Source: Ardenticatenaceae bacterium (GTDB lineage: Bacteria > Chloroflexota > Anaerolineae > Promineifilales > Promineifilaceae). From it: 64,000 nucleotides of DNA. The stretch spans positions 62,001-126,000 of the forward strand of contig JACKCB010000005.1 of NCBI GenBank assembly GCA_020634235.1. The letters run 5' to 3'. Shown piece by piece: positions 45,457 to 53,227 of this stretch. Positions within the stretch are counted from its first letter, which is position 1. Each line of letters opens with the position of its first letter. A model generated the notes under the pieces. That model saw only the letters and a list, made by a program, of their open reading frames with translations. It was not told where the DNA came from and searched no databases. The position numbers and the translations under genes are program-made.

Positions 45457-47447
45457 CCAAACCCCCGCAAACGCTGGCCCAATTCCTGGCCCTGCTGGGG
45501 CGCGGCTTCCTCAAGGGACTGCCCTGGAAGCTGGCCCTGGCCGGCGGCATCGCCCTGGCCACCTGGATCATTCACACCTACCTGCTGGTGGGGCCAAACG
45601 GCGGCTTTGCCCCCGGCACCAACCCGTTTCTCGACCAGGTGCTGGCCCTCAGCGACCGCGTGCGCTCCGGCACCCTCTTCTGGCTATTGCTCAGCAGCCT
45701 GGCCACGCTCTTAATCATGCGCCTGGTCCGTTTTGGCGTGCGCCCCACCCTGCGCCAGGTGGGCCAGACCCCCGGCTGGCTGCGGCACAGCGCCCGCCAG
45801 GCCGGCTCCCTGGCCTGGCCGCTGCTGCTGCTGGGCGGCATGGCCATCGCCCTGCTGCTGGGCACCTTCCTCACCAGCCGCGTGGTCAGCCTGCAGTTAG
45901 CCATCGCCGGCCTGGGTGCGCTGGTCATTCGCCAGAGCGGAGCCTTGTTCATGGGGCTGCACCTGGGTTGGCGCGATGTGCAGCGCTGGACGCGGCGGGC
46001 GCAGCCCACCTCGCTCAACCTGGCCTGGGCCGGCCTGGCCACCCTGGGCGCGACCCTCGGCTTCCTGGCCGCGTCCGGGCTGCCCTTCCCCCCGTATGGC
46101 GGCTGTGTGGGCGTGGTGCTGCTGGGCCTGGCCATGGCTGCGGTTATTGCCTGGGTCAAGACCCGGCCGGGCAGCGGCCAACTCCTGCTCTGGCTGCTCA
46201 TCAACGCCGGCGTGGCCCTGCTTCTGGCCCTGGTAACCCGGCCGGTATGGGCCGACGATGGTGGCTGGCAGGAGGCAGGCGGCACCCTCTCCGGCTGGCT
46301 GCAAAGCCCCGGCGCCGCGCGGGCCATCGCCATGGGCGTGCTGCCGGCCATGGGGGCCGCCGGTGGCGTCCTGCTGGGGCTGTTCAGCGGTGGCCTGCCG
46401 CGCAGCCTGGCCGAGAGCGATTGGCTGGCCGCCGATAGCAGTGATACCCTCCAGCCGGTGCCTGCCCCGGCCGGAACGCCCCCCGCCCCGCCAGAGAGCA
46501 CGGCCCCGCCCCCCCCACCACCCCAACCGGCCAAGGCAGACGCCACACCCCACGCGCCCCGGCCGGGGCAGGCCCCCAAGCCCGGCGAGCCGGCAGCAAA
46601 GCCGGCAGCGACCGCAAAACCGGCCCCGCCAGAAGCTGTGAAGCCCGCGGCCACGCTGCGCGAGACCACACCCGGACAGGCTCCCAAACCCGGCGAGCCG
46701 GCGGCTAAGGCTGTGGCAGCCGAAAAGCCGGCCCCGCCGGAAGCGGTGAAGCCCGCGGCCACGGTCCGCGAGACCCCACCCGGACAGGCCCCCAAGCTCG
46801 ACGATCCGGCGGCTAAAGCTGTGGCGGCCGATAAACCGGCCCCGCCGGAAGCTGTGAAGCCCGCGGCCACGGTCCGCGAGACCCCACCCGGACAGGTTCC
46901 CAAGCTCGACGAGCCGGCGGCTAAGGCTGTGGCGGCCGAAAAACCGGCCCCGCCGGAAGCTGTGAAGCCCGCGGCCACGCTGCGCGAGACCCCGCCAGAA
47001 GCGAAATCGGCCAGCAGCCCCCACCCGGCCGGGGACGTGCCGGGGCTGGCCATCACCCAACCATTGCTGCCCCCGGCCGGGATTGCCGCCGGGGCGGCGG
47101 TGGTAATCGGGGCGGCCGGCCTGGCTGCCGGCGGCGACGTGACCCCGGTCAGCCAGCCGCACTGGCAGTTGGTGGTGGTGCAGGGTCCCGGCCGGGGCAC
47201 GGCCTACCCCCTGGGCGGGCAGATGGTGCTGGGGCGCGGCAGCGAAGCCGATGTCATCCTGGCCGATGGCAAGGTCTCCCGCCGCCACGCGCTCATCGAG
47301 CAGCAGGGCGGCACCTTCCGCCTGAGCGACCTGGACAGCACCAACGGCACGGCCGTTAATGGCCAGCGCCTCAGCGCGCCGGTCCTGCTCCGGCCGGGTG
47401 ATACCATTCAGCTGGGGGATGTCGTCTTGCAGGTGGAAGCACTCTAA
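45453..47447 (+). CDS. Membrane-anchored FHA-domain protein with Pro/Ala/Lys repeat linker
   Basis: 664 residues. Six to seven membrane helices (about 20-325), then a low-complexity linker with four 36-residue repeats (371-514), a hydrophobic Ala/Gly stretch (about 530-560) that may be another helix, and a C-terminal FHA domain (570-664): VLGRGSEADVIL, VSRRHALIEQQGG and LSDLDSTNGTAVNGQRL, with the phosphothreonine-binding Gly-Arg, Ser-Arg-His and Asn residues. It presumably recruits a Thr-phosphorylated partner to the membrane; no Ser/Thr kinase gene is in the window. The ATG at 45453 overlaps the previous stop. Confidence 0.82.
   Translation: MTKPPQTLAQFLALLGRGFLKGLPWKLALAGGIALATWIIHTYLLVGPNGGFAPGTNPFLDQVLALSDRVRSGTLFWLLLSSLATLLIMRLVRFGVRPTLRQVGQTPGWLRHSARQAGSLAWPLLLLGGMAIALLLGTFLTSRVVSLQLAIAGLGALVIRQSGALFMGLHLGWRDVQRWTRRAQPTSLNLAWAGLATLGATLGFLAASGLPFPPYGGCVGVVLLGLAMAAVIAWVKTRPGSGQLLLWLLINAGVALLLALVTRPVWADDGGWQEAGGTLSGWLQSPGAARAIAMGVLPAMGAAGGVLLGLFSGGLPRSLAESDWLAADSSDTLQPVPAPAGTPPAPPESTAPPPPPPQPAKADATPHAPRPGQAPKPGEPAAKPAATAKPAPPEAVKPAATLRETTPGQAPKPGEPAAKAVAAEKPAPPEAVKPAATVRETPPGQAPKLDDPAAKAVAADKPAPPEAVKPAATVRETPPGQVPKLDEPAAKAVAAEKPAPPEAVKPAATLRETPPEAKSASSPHPAGDVPGLAITQPLLPPAGIAAGAAVVIGAAGLAAGGDVTPVSQPHWQLVVVQGPGRGTAYPLGGQMVLGRGSEADVILADGKVSRRHALIEQQGGTFRLSDLDSTNGTAVNGQRLSAPVLLRPGDTIQLGDVVLQVEAL
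46563..46994 (+). repeat. Four in-frame 108-bp coding repeats
   Basis: Units start at 46563, 46671, 46779 and 46887, each encoding 36 residues of the pattern PGQAPKPGEPAAK...KPAPPEAVKPAATxRET. Units 2-4 are nearly identical at both DNA and protein level, so recent expansion or gene conversion is likely. They form a stiff Pro/Ala/Lys linker in the FHA protein, and copy number may vary between strains. Confidence 0.9.
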
Positions 47448-47468
47448 CGCCCCTCTGTGCCGCCAGCC

Positions 47469-47497
47469 TTGACATGGTACCGTTTTATTGCTAACAT
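47469..47497 (+). promoter_or_regulatory. Promoter of padR
   Basis: TTGACA (47469-47474, 6/6) and TAACAT (47492-47497, 4/6) are separated by the optimal 17 bases. The -10 lies inside the left arm of a perfect operator palindrome, so repressor binding would block polymerase. Transcription should start near 47504. Confidence 0.85.
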
Positions 47498-47526
47498 ATG
47501 TTACCAGTAACATATGTTAGCAATAA
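47485..47526. promoter_or_regulatory. Perfect 19-bp inverted repeat, PadR-type operator
   Basis: TTATTGCTAACATATGTTA (47485-47503) is exactly complementary to 47508-47526 with a four-base centre CCAG. The centre contains ATGT-N8-ACAT (47498-47513), the known PadR-family operator consensus. The AT-rich palindrome stands out from its GC-rich surroundings and overlaps the padR promoter, indicating autorepression. Confidence 0.9.
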
Positions 47527-47558
47527 ATGCTATGGCCCCATGGGCAAGGAATGGCACC

Positions 47559-48008
47559 ATGTCCCTTTACCACGCAATTTTAGGCTTCCTGAGCCGCCAA
47601 CCCCTGACCGGCTATGACCTGAAGAAGCTGTTTGCCGATTCTGACCTGCTGTACTGGTCGGGCAACAACAACCAGATTTACCGCACGCTGGTGCAGTTGC
47701 ACCAGGAGCAGTTGGTGACGGTGACGGTGGAGCACCAGGCGGACAAGCCCAGTCGCAAGGTGTACAGCATCACCGGCCCCGGCCGGGAGGCGCTGCGCCT
47801 ATGGCTGCTCTCCCCCCCAGAACTGCCGCAGTTGCGCCAGCCCATGCTCATCCGCCTGCTGTGGAGCGAGCTGTTGGCGCCGGCTGAGCTGGACGGCGTG
47901 CTGGCGGCTTATGCCGAGGAGCTGCGGGTGAAGCAGTTGATGCTGCAAACCCAGGCGGGGCGCAGCGCCCCGGCCGGGTGGCTGCCGCAACAGGTAAACG
48001 CCCACTAG
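47559..48008 (+). CDS. PadR-family transcriptional regulator, ended by an in-frame amber codon
   Basis: 149 residues from the ATG at 47559 (AAGGA upstream). The winged-helix domain fills residues 1-75: LYHAILGFLSRQPLTGYDLK, IYRTLVQLHQEQLV and the wing PSRKVYSITGPGREAL, followed by the PadR C-terminal dimerisation helices. TAG at 48006-48008 stops the protein, but the same frame continues for 21 helical codons (LAFYAQEQAWVAALRQQL ...) to a TGA at 48072-48074. That continuation looks like the normal PadR C-terminal helix, so a Trp-to-stop mutation, readthrough or sequence error is likely. Confidence 0.82.
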   Translation: MSLYHAILGFLSRQPLTGYDLKKLFADSDLLYWSGNNNQIYRTLVQLHQEQLVTVTVEHQADKPSRKVYSITGPGREALRLWLLSPPELPQLRQPMLIRLLWSELLAPAELDGVLAAYAEELRVKQLMLQTQAGRSAPAGWLPQQVNAH

Positions 48009-48110
48009 CTGGCCTTCTATGCCCAGGAGCAGGCCTGGGTAGCGGCGCTGCGCCAGCAGTTGGCCGGCGGGTGATGGGTGGGCCATTATGGGCACGACTG
48101 GAGGTAAACC

Positions 48111-49016
48111 ATGAGCAGTGACAATTCGATCTATCATTCCCCGGCCGGGGCGCAGGCGGTGATGGCGCTGTACGACAACGCCCTGGCCCATTGGCCCATC
48201 CCTTTTGAGACCCGGCAGATACCCACCCGCTACGGCGAGACGTTTGTGCTGACGTGCGGCAACCCGGCCGGGGCACCGCTGGTGCTGCTGCATGGCGCGG
48301 GCACTAATTCGGCCATCTGGGCCGGCGATGTGGCCGAGTATGGCCGGCAGCACCGGGTGTACGCCATCGACTTGCTGGGCGAGCCGGGCAAGAGTGCCCC
48401 CAACCGCCCGGCCTGGGACAGCCCGGCCTACGGTGACTGGCTGGCCGAGGTGTTGGCGGCGCTGGACCTGGTCCAGGTAACGTTGTTGGGCATTTCGCAA
48501 GGGGGTTGGACGGCGCTGCAGTTGGCTGTGTCCCGGCCGGGGCGGGTAGCCCGGTTGGTGCTGCTCTGCCCCGGTGGCATAGTGCCAGACCGGCTCTCTT
48601 TTGTGCTGCGGGCGGTACCCCTCTCCCTGTTAGGGTCGTGGGGCACGCGGCGGCTGGTGCGGCTGCTGTATGGCGACCAACCGGTGCCGGAGGGCGTGGA
48701 GGAGATACTGGTGGTGGTGACGCGCAGTTTCAAGGCGCGCATGGGCGTGCTGCCCCTCTTTAGCGATGCCGAGTTGCAGCAGTTGACGATGCCCACGCTG
48801 CTGCTGGCCGGCACCAAGGATGCCTTGCGTGACTCGGCCAGGATCGCCGCGCGGCTGGCGCAGCACCTGCCGCAGCTAACGGTGACGCTGTTGCCAGGGG
48901 CGGGCCATGCGTTGGTGGACCCGGCCGGGGAGGTGCTGGACTTTCTGGCGGCGACGGCGGAGGTAGTGACTGGTTGTTTCTACCAACCGCCTGGAAGCGC
49001 CTGGCTTGCAGCATAG
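48111..49016 (+). CDS. Alpha/beta hydrolase
   Basis: 301 residues, probably cotranscribed with padR. GGAGG lies six bases before the ATG. The fold is clear: oxyanion LVLLHGAGTNSAIW, YAIDLLGEPGKS, nucleophile elbow GISQGGW (Ser about residue 127), acid in LLLAGTKDAL and His in PGAGHALVDPAG. Such hydrolases next to PadR repressors are often induced by small aromatic or lipophilic compounds, but the substrate cannot be read from sequence. A bidirectional hairpin follows. Confidence 0.85.
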   Translation: MSSDNSIYHSPAGAQAVMALYDNALAHWPIPFETRQIPTRYGETFVLTCGNPAGAPLVLLHGAGTNSAIWAGDVAEYGRQHRVYAIDLLGEPGKSAPNRPAWDSPAYGDWLAEVLAALDLVQVTLLGISQGGWTALQLAVSRPGRVARLVLLCPGGIVPDRLSFVLRAVPLSLLGSWGTRRLVRLLYGDQPVPEGVEEILVVVTRSFKARMGVLPLFSDAELQQLTMPTLLLAGTKDALRDSARIAARLAQHLPQLTVTLLPGAGHALVDPAGEVLDFLAATAEVVTGCFYQPPGSAWLAA

Positions 49017-49018
49017 AA

Positions 49019-49049
49019 AATAGCCCGCTGGTTTTGCCAGCGGGCTATT
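49019..49049 (-). terminator. Bidirectional intrinsic terminator
   Basis: AATAGCCCGCTGG (49019-49031) pairs perfectly with CCAGCGGGCTATT (49037-49049) around TTTTG. Read on the minus strand it is followed by TTTTC, so it best terminates the crystallin/vWA gene; it can also end the hydrolase transcript coming from the left. Confidence 0.88.
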
Positions 49050-49112
49050 AAAGGCCACTCTATCTGGTATGCGAATCGACGGCTTGTGTTACTGGGTCAG
49101 CAACACCGCGGA

Positions 49113-50504
49113 TTAGGGCCAGCGTACAATGGGGACTTCCGTTGTCTCGCCGGCGGCAATATTGACACGTTTAATCGACCGTGGCTTTTTGTCCCTGCCA
49201 TCTGGTTCCTTGCCCAACGTGAAATCAAGTTTTATGATGTAACCCTGGTATGGGTCAAGCTCAACCGGATCGCCATCCACAAAGCCACCACCGACCTCAT
49301 CACCTTCCAGTTCAACACTGAATGGAATACGCAGCGCGGCCTTTGTCAGCGTATATAACTTGTCGGAATCGGTGGCATCGTAATAACCACCGCCACCCGC
49401 TTTCGCCCAGTCGGCAAATTTCTGCTTGAGCGAGTCTTGGCCGATTGCAAAACCAACAACGTTCATAACGACTTCAAAGTCGTCAACCTGGGAATCGGGA
49501 TCTTTGTCAAAGGCAGCCCGCAAATCCGTAATCTCTTGTTCTACGTTCCCACCGCAGTTTTCATTGCCGTCCGTGATCAAGACGACAAGTTTGGAGCCGG
49601 GCGCGTCTTTCAGGTCCACTTGTGCTTCTTTGAGCGAGGCCGCGATGGGCGTCCAGCCGCCGGCGCTGATGGTGTTGATCTTCGCCTTGAGATTTTCCCT
49701 GTTCAACGTTTCAAGTTCTTGGACCAACGTGGTAATGCCTGCCCCGGCCGGGGTTTGGCGTCCCTGCAGGTTACCAGGACCGAACACACGCAACGCCACC
49801 TTTATTCCGTCCGGCAAGTCGTTGTCGATCAAGTTCGTCAGGACCTGCCTGGCCTGGCTCATCCGTGAACCTTCCATCGACCCTGAGGCATCCAGAATCA
49901 ATTCGACCGACGGCGTGTCAAGCAGCTCGAGTTTCGGTGCCGATCCCGTCACATCCCCAGCGGCGCGGCTAACCACAACAAGGTTGCCTTTCTGTGCAGG
50001 CTTGACAGAGGCAACTGTCCGGTTGAGAAGTCCCTGTGGTTGGTGCGCATACTTGCCGACAGGCGTACTGCAGGGGTCACCCCCGAAATTTGCCGCGGCA
50101 TACAGGTTCCATTCACCTGAAATCACAATAACCGATTGCGCAGCAAACGGGAGTGTGTCCCGTTGTTCGCCTTCGGCCAGCGAAATCATTTGGCCGCAGT
50201 AATTGGGCTTCTCGAAAAGGCAGATGCCTCTATCAGGCAGCGGCCGCAGCGAAGACACCTTGTCATTGGCCAGCTTCATTGCGGTGGGGTTGGCAAAATC
50301 CCCTTTGTGAAGAATGCTGGGCTGGTGCTCCACAGCGTCACTGTCCATGCCATAATTCTCCCCCGTATAAAGGATCCACGTGCCTTCCACGACCTGGCAG
50401 GAGGACATATGGTTATTCAGTGTGGTAAGCGCGGCTACCCCTTCAGTATGTTCCTCACTCGGGTTTCCGTAGTTACTATGCTGGAAGATTTTGATCTTAG
50501 CCAT
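49113..50504 (-). CDS. Betagamma-crystallin / von Willebrand factor A fusion protein
   Basis: 463 residues with no signal peptide; AAGGAG precedes the ATG. Residues 1-170 hold four Greek-key motifs: FQHSNYG, YTGENYG, FEKPNYCG and YAAANFGG, the last two matching (Y/F)x4(Y/F)xG exactly. N80-D-K-V-S-S85 matches the calcium motif (N/D)(N/D)xx(S/T)S; the partner site (NRTVAS, 161-166) is partial. Residues 198-400 are a vWA domain with intact MIDAS DASGS (205-209) and TPIAASL / ITDGNE. A beta-rich tail follows. It is a presumed Ca2+/Mg2+-dependent adhesion or scaffold protein in an unusual pairing. Confidence 0.85.
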   Translation of the reverse strand: MAKIKIFQHSNYGNPSEEHTEGVAALTTLNNHMSSCQVVEGTWILYTGENYGMDSDAVEHQPSILHKGDFANPTAMKLANDKVSSLRPLPDRGICLFEKPNYCGQMISLAEGEQRDTLPFAAQSVIVISGEWNLYAAANFGGDPCSTPVGKYAHQPQGLLNRTVASVKPAQKGNLVVVSRAAGDVTGSAPKLELLDTPSVELILDASGSMEGSRMSQARQVLTNLIDNDLPDGIKVALRVFGPGNLQGRQTPAGAGITTLVQELETLNRENLKAKINTISAGGWTPIAASLKEAQVDLKDAPGSKLVVLITDGNENCGGNVEQEITDLRAAFDKDPDSQVDDFEVVMNVVGFAIGQDSLKQKFADWAKAGGGGYYDATDSDKLYTLTKAALRIPFSVELEGDEVGGGFVDGDPVELDPYQGYIIKLDFTLGKEPDGRDKKPRSIKRVNIAAGETTEVPIVRWP

Positions 50505-50688
50505 TGTTTTTCTCCTTGGTTTCAGGTAATTGAACGGTTTTTTGTTATGTTGCTCCCCGAATGACTCATACAGCCAGATGGTCGTTGCGCTCTCACCGCT
50601 TTGTCATTTCTGTGCCTCCATGATAATAGAATTACAACTGCTTCAGAATGGCCTTGCTTGCCAAGGGGTTGCCAGTCTGTTGATATCA

Positions 50689-50757
50689 CCCTGTGAACTG
50701 GGGCAAATACTACCAGCGCTGCGTGACACCAACGTGACACAGGTCCTGTTTTGGGGA
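50689..50757 (-). promoter_or_regulatory. 69-bp repeat copy A: PhoB-like tandem box plus -10, for the crystallin/vWA gene
   Basis: 63 of 69 bases match copy B (52976-53044). Read on the minus strand it contains GTGTCAC (50740-50734), four bases, GTGTCAC (50729-50723), ten bases, then TAGTAT (50712-50707). Heptamers on an 11-bp pitch with a -10 about ten bases downstream are the layout used by OmpR/PhoB-type activators. The mRNA leader to the ATG at 50504 would be about 195 bases. Confidence 0.65.
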
Positions 50758-50854
50758 TAAATGGCCAGGCTGCCCTTGGAGACCGCGCACCAGCCTGTGA
50801 CCGCGCTAAGCAAAATCCCTCAGCCCTCACCCCCCGCTCGCAACTGGCAACAAA

Positions 50855-50884
50855 AAAGACCGCCGGCCTCAGCCAGCGGTCTTT
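50855..50884 (-). terminator. Intrinsic terminator for the upstream minus-strand lipoprotein gene
   Basis: AAAGACCGC (50855-50863) pairs with GCGGTCTTT (50876-50884). On the minus strand the stem is followed by TTTTTTG, fitting a rho-independent terminator about 140 bases past the lipoprotein stop at 51021. Confidence 0.75.
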
Positions 50885-51020
50885 CCTGTCCTCATACAAT
50901 GGCAGTGACTATTCAGACCTGACAGGTTTCTTCCAGACCATTTGTTTGCCAAAAGCGTTGCGAAAAACCTGTTAGGTCTTGAGAGGCAGTACAGTTACCA
51001 GGCAACGCCCGACGTGCTCA

Positions 51021-52871
51021 TTAGTTTGCTTGGATAGGCTGGGTGTCTGACAGGGTATTAACCGGGGTAATGTTGCCGGTTGCCCCATCCAGGGTGAAGA
51101 CATACCACCAGAGGCCATCTCCTGTCGTCGGCACTGTGTAGATAGCGATCTCTTGGCTTCCTCGATACACTCGCACAGTCGCACCGGATTCAGAGAGTTT
51201 GCCTCCGCTATTACCCGTGTAATTATACACGGCATAGGTGTAGGTGCCGCTACCTGCCAACTGCGAAATGGTAATTGTTTCAGGGCCTTCGCCATTTGTA
51301 TCGTCCACGTCCAAGGTTACATTCTCAATGGTTTGACCTTTCACGTTATAGTCTATTTTCGTGGAACCTGGCAGCCACAGAGTCGAATCCAGGTCACTGG
51401 GAGCTGTCCCCCACGTGAGCACAATACGCAGTTCGCCCGCGGCTAACTCCGGCGACAGGGCAACGGGTTGTGTGTTGGGTTGGCCGGCCGTAATGGTGGC
51501 TGTTTGATCCGTGACCCCAATATATCCGTTTGCCGTTACACTCAGCGTCTGATCGCCAGCGGGTGCGTCTGAAATGGTGTAACTCCCACTTGCATCAGTG
51601 GTGGCACAGAGGCTTGTGCCATTGATACAGACCTGGGCCCCGGCAATCGGGTTGCTATTGGTGGCATCCGTTACTTGCCCTTGCAACGTGGCTGGCGCAG
51701 GCGGAGGCGCGGCCACGACTTCTGCCCCACCCTGGCAAGCATCATAGGGGTATGCCGGTGTACCAACGCCGCCCCAGGCCGCACCACTGTTGGTCGTGTT
51801 AAACGCATTGGTGTAATCTGGTGCTTTGTAAAACACAACATCGGTATTGTTCGGCAGATTGATCAGCACATTCACCTGCTCTGAAACCGTGAAGTCAATG
51901 ACACGAGGCGGATTGGTTTGCAAAACAGCCCGGACATTCAGTGGTTTGTTCGCATCCAGGTAACTTTGTTCGACCTGTAATTTGATACAGGAGGGGGTGC
52001 GCTTCTCATAATCGAAGTTCCAATAGGAGAAGTGGCTCACTTGCGCGCTACAGCGATCACCTTCGATCACGACCGGTGCTTCTTCTACCCAAAGCCCCGT
52101 CGTTTCATCATAAGACCACACGGTCAGAACTTCGTTGGGTCGCGGCTCACAAGGGATAGAAATATCGGCGGTTGCGCCATCGGCCAGGTTATATTCGGTG
52201 CCGCCCTCATCTGTAAATTCGGCATAGAAGGCGCCTTCGCTCTCCATGTACACCGGCTCGTTGTCCGAATTCGTGCCGCTCATGTCGCCAACCATTTCTT
52301 CATTTTCCAGGTCGTAGGTGTACATGCTCAGCGTAACATCGCCAGCAGGCGGGTTGCCATTTTCATCTACAAGCTGATTGGGGGCAATGTCAATCTGCGT
52401 GCCACTACTGTCTTCGACAGCCACACCTTCGGCCGGATTGACCGTGAATGTTTCAACTGGCTGGAATTCGAGGGTCAGGTTCTCCAGGGCGGAACCGATG
52501 TGAATTTGCGAAACAGGCAGATAACCTTCTTTTTCGGCATTAATCACATAACGGCTGTCATCCGCACGAGGTACAGATAACTCAAATGCACCATTGGCGT
52601 CACTCTGGGCGACAACCCCGTTGATGCTGATAGCGACATCGGCCAGTGTATTCCCTGCCCAGCGGTCATTTGATACGTTCGGTGGTTCGGCCGTTGGTTC
52701 GTCCGGTTCGGCCGTTGGTTCATCCATTGGTTCGTCCGTGGGCGTTGCTTCATCGCCCCCACCGGTAACTTGCGAGGCAACTTCCGTGGCAACGCCTCCC
52801 ACGTCAACGCCGCTGTTGCAGGCTACCAGGGCAAAAAGCAATAAAACGATAATCAGCAGATTCTTCTTCAT
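51021..52871 (-). CDS. Large multidomain lipoprotein (carboxypeptidase-regulatory and YfaP/DUF2135-like domains)
   Basis: 616 residues; AAGGAG precedes the ATG. The signal peptide ends LFALVAC (lipobox Cys18). A DEPTAEP-repeat linker (40-65) is followed by a beta domain with NGVVAQSDANGAFELSVP (about 75-135), a segment resembling CILP/FAM171 proteins (IDIAPNQLVDENGNPPAGDV, 155-290), a carboxypeptidase-regulatory-like domain (VTDATNSNPIAGAQVCINGT, 395-460), and a C-terminal YfaP-like domain (LRIVLTWGTAPSDLDSTLWL, 485-600). No catalytic site is seen; an extracellular adhesion or matrix role is inferred. Base composition is visibly less GC-rich than its flanks. Confidence 0.75.
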   Translation of the reverse strand: MKKNLLIIVLLLFALVACNSGVDVGGVATEVASQVTGGGDEATPTDEPMDEPTAEPDEPTAEPPNVSNDRWAGNTLADVAISINGVVAQSDANGAFELSVPRADDSRYVINAEKEGYLPVSQIHIGSALENLTLEFQPVETFTVNPAEGVAVEDSSGTQIDIAPNQLVDENGNPPAGDVTLSMYTYDLENEEMVGDMSGTNSDNEPVYMESEGAFYAEFTDEGGTEYNLADGATADISIPCEPRPNEVLTVWSYDETTGLWVEEAPVVIEGDRCSAQVSHFSYWNFDYEKRTPSCIKLQVEQSYLDANKPLNVRAVLQTNPPRVIDFTVSEQVNVLINLPNNTDVVFYKAPDYTNAFNTTNSGAAWGGVGTPAYPYDACQGGAEVVAAPPPAPATLQGQVTDATNSNPIAGAQVCINGTSLCATTDASGSYTISDAPAGDQTLSVTANGYIGVTDQTATITAGQPNTQPVALSPELAAGELRIVLTWGTAPSDLDSTLWLPGSTKIDYNVKGQTIENVTLDVDDTNGEGPETITISQLAGSGTYTYAVYNYTGNSGGKLSESGATVRVYRGSQEIAIYTVPTTGDGLWWYVFTLDGATGNITPVNTLSDTQPIQAN

Positions 52872-53227
52872 GGTATTTCTCCTTGTACTAAGATGGGTTG
52901 ATAACTCTTTCCAACGTTGGGGTCCGAAACCTTGTACCTCGTAAAGTTGTTTGCTTTAAGGTGTACCAGGTACTACCCTGTGAACTTGTGCGAATACTAC
53001 CAGCGCTGCGTGACACCACCGTGACTCAGGTGCTGTTTTGGGGACAGAAGGCTGGAATGGCCATTGGGGGCAGCGCTGCACCCGGCCGGGGCGCGCCCCC
53101 CACCCTCGTCCCCCCTTTACAACCGCCGCGCTTGGCATCATAATACAGCCATGGGGTGTTACAGGCATCGCCTCTTTCTACCGTCCGCCGGCGCCCGGCC
53201 GGCACGGCCCACCCCACCAGGAGCAAC
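52872..53227. other. Divergent intergenic region upstream of lipoprotein and Lon-like genes
   Basis: 356 bases. It contains repeat copy B (52976-53044) serving the minus-strand lipoprotein gene, an AT-richer stretch at 52890-52970 and, on the right, GC-rich DNA leading to the Lon-like gene. No tRNA or additional ORF with a ribosome site was recognised. Confidence 0.55.
52976..53044 (-). promoter_or_regulatory. 69-bp repeat copy B: PhoB-like tandem box plus -10, for the lipoprotein gene
   Basis: This has the same geometry as copy A on the minus strand: GAGTCAC (53027-53021), four bases, GTGTCAC (53016-53010), ten bases, TAGTAT (52999-52994). The leader to the lipoprotein ATG at 52871 would be about 115 bases. 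Conservation is highest across the boxes and the -10, and most of the six substitutions fall at the edges. Confidence 0.65.

Larger units (their letters stand above)
50505..51020. other. Intergenic region with duplicated promoter element
   Basis: 516 bases between the crystallin/vWA gene and the lipoprotein gene, both minus strand. It holds the 69-bp repeat (50689-50757), a hairpin (50855-50884) and otherwise no convincing gene. A minus-strand open frame of 125 codons crosses it, but its only conserved part is the repeat itself, shared with 52976-53044, and it has no ribosome site. Confidence 0.6.

Noticed and set aside
45578..47513. Two overlapping minus-strand frames of about 540 codons
   Set aside because: Both mirror the FHA gene and its coding repeats; their low complexity follows from the repeats.
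50522..50899. 125-codon frame sharing a peptide with a frame at 52956-53168
   Set aside because: The shared peptide is just the translation of the 69-bp repeat; the repeat sits at equivalent promoter positions and changes are not codon-like.
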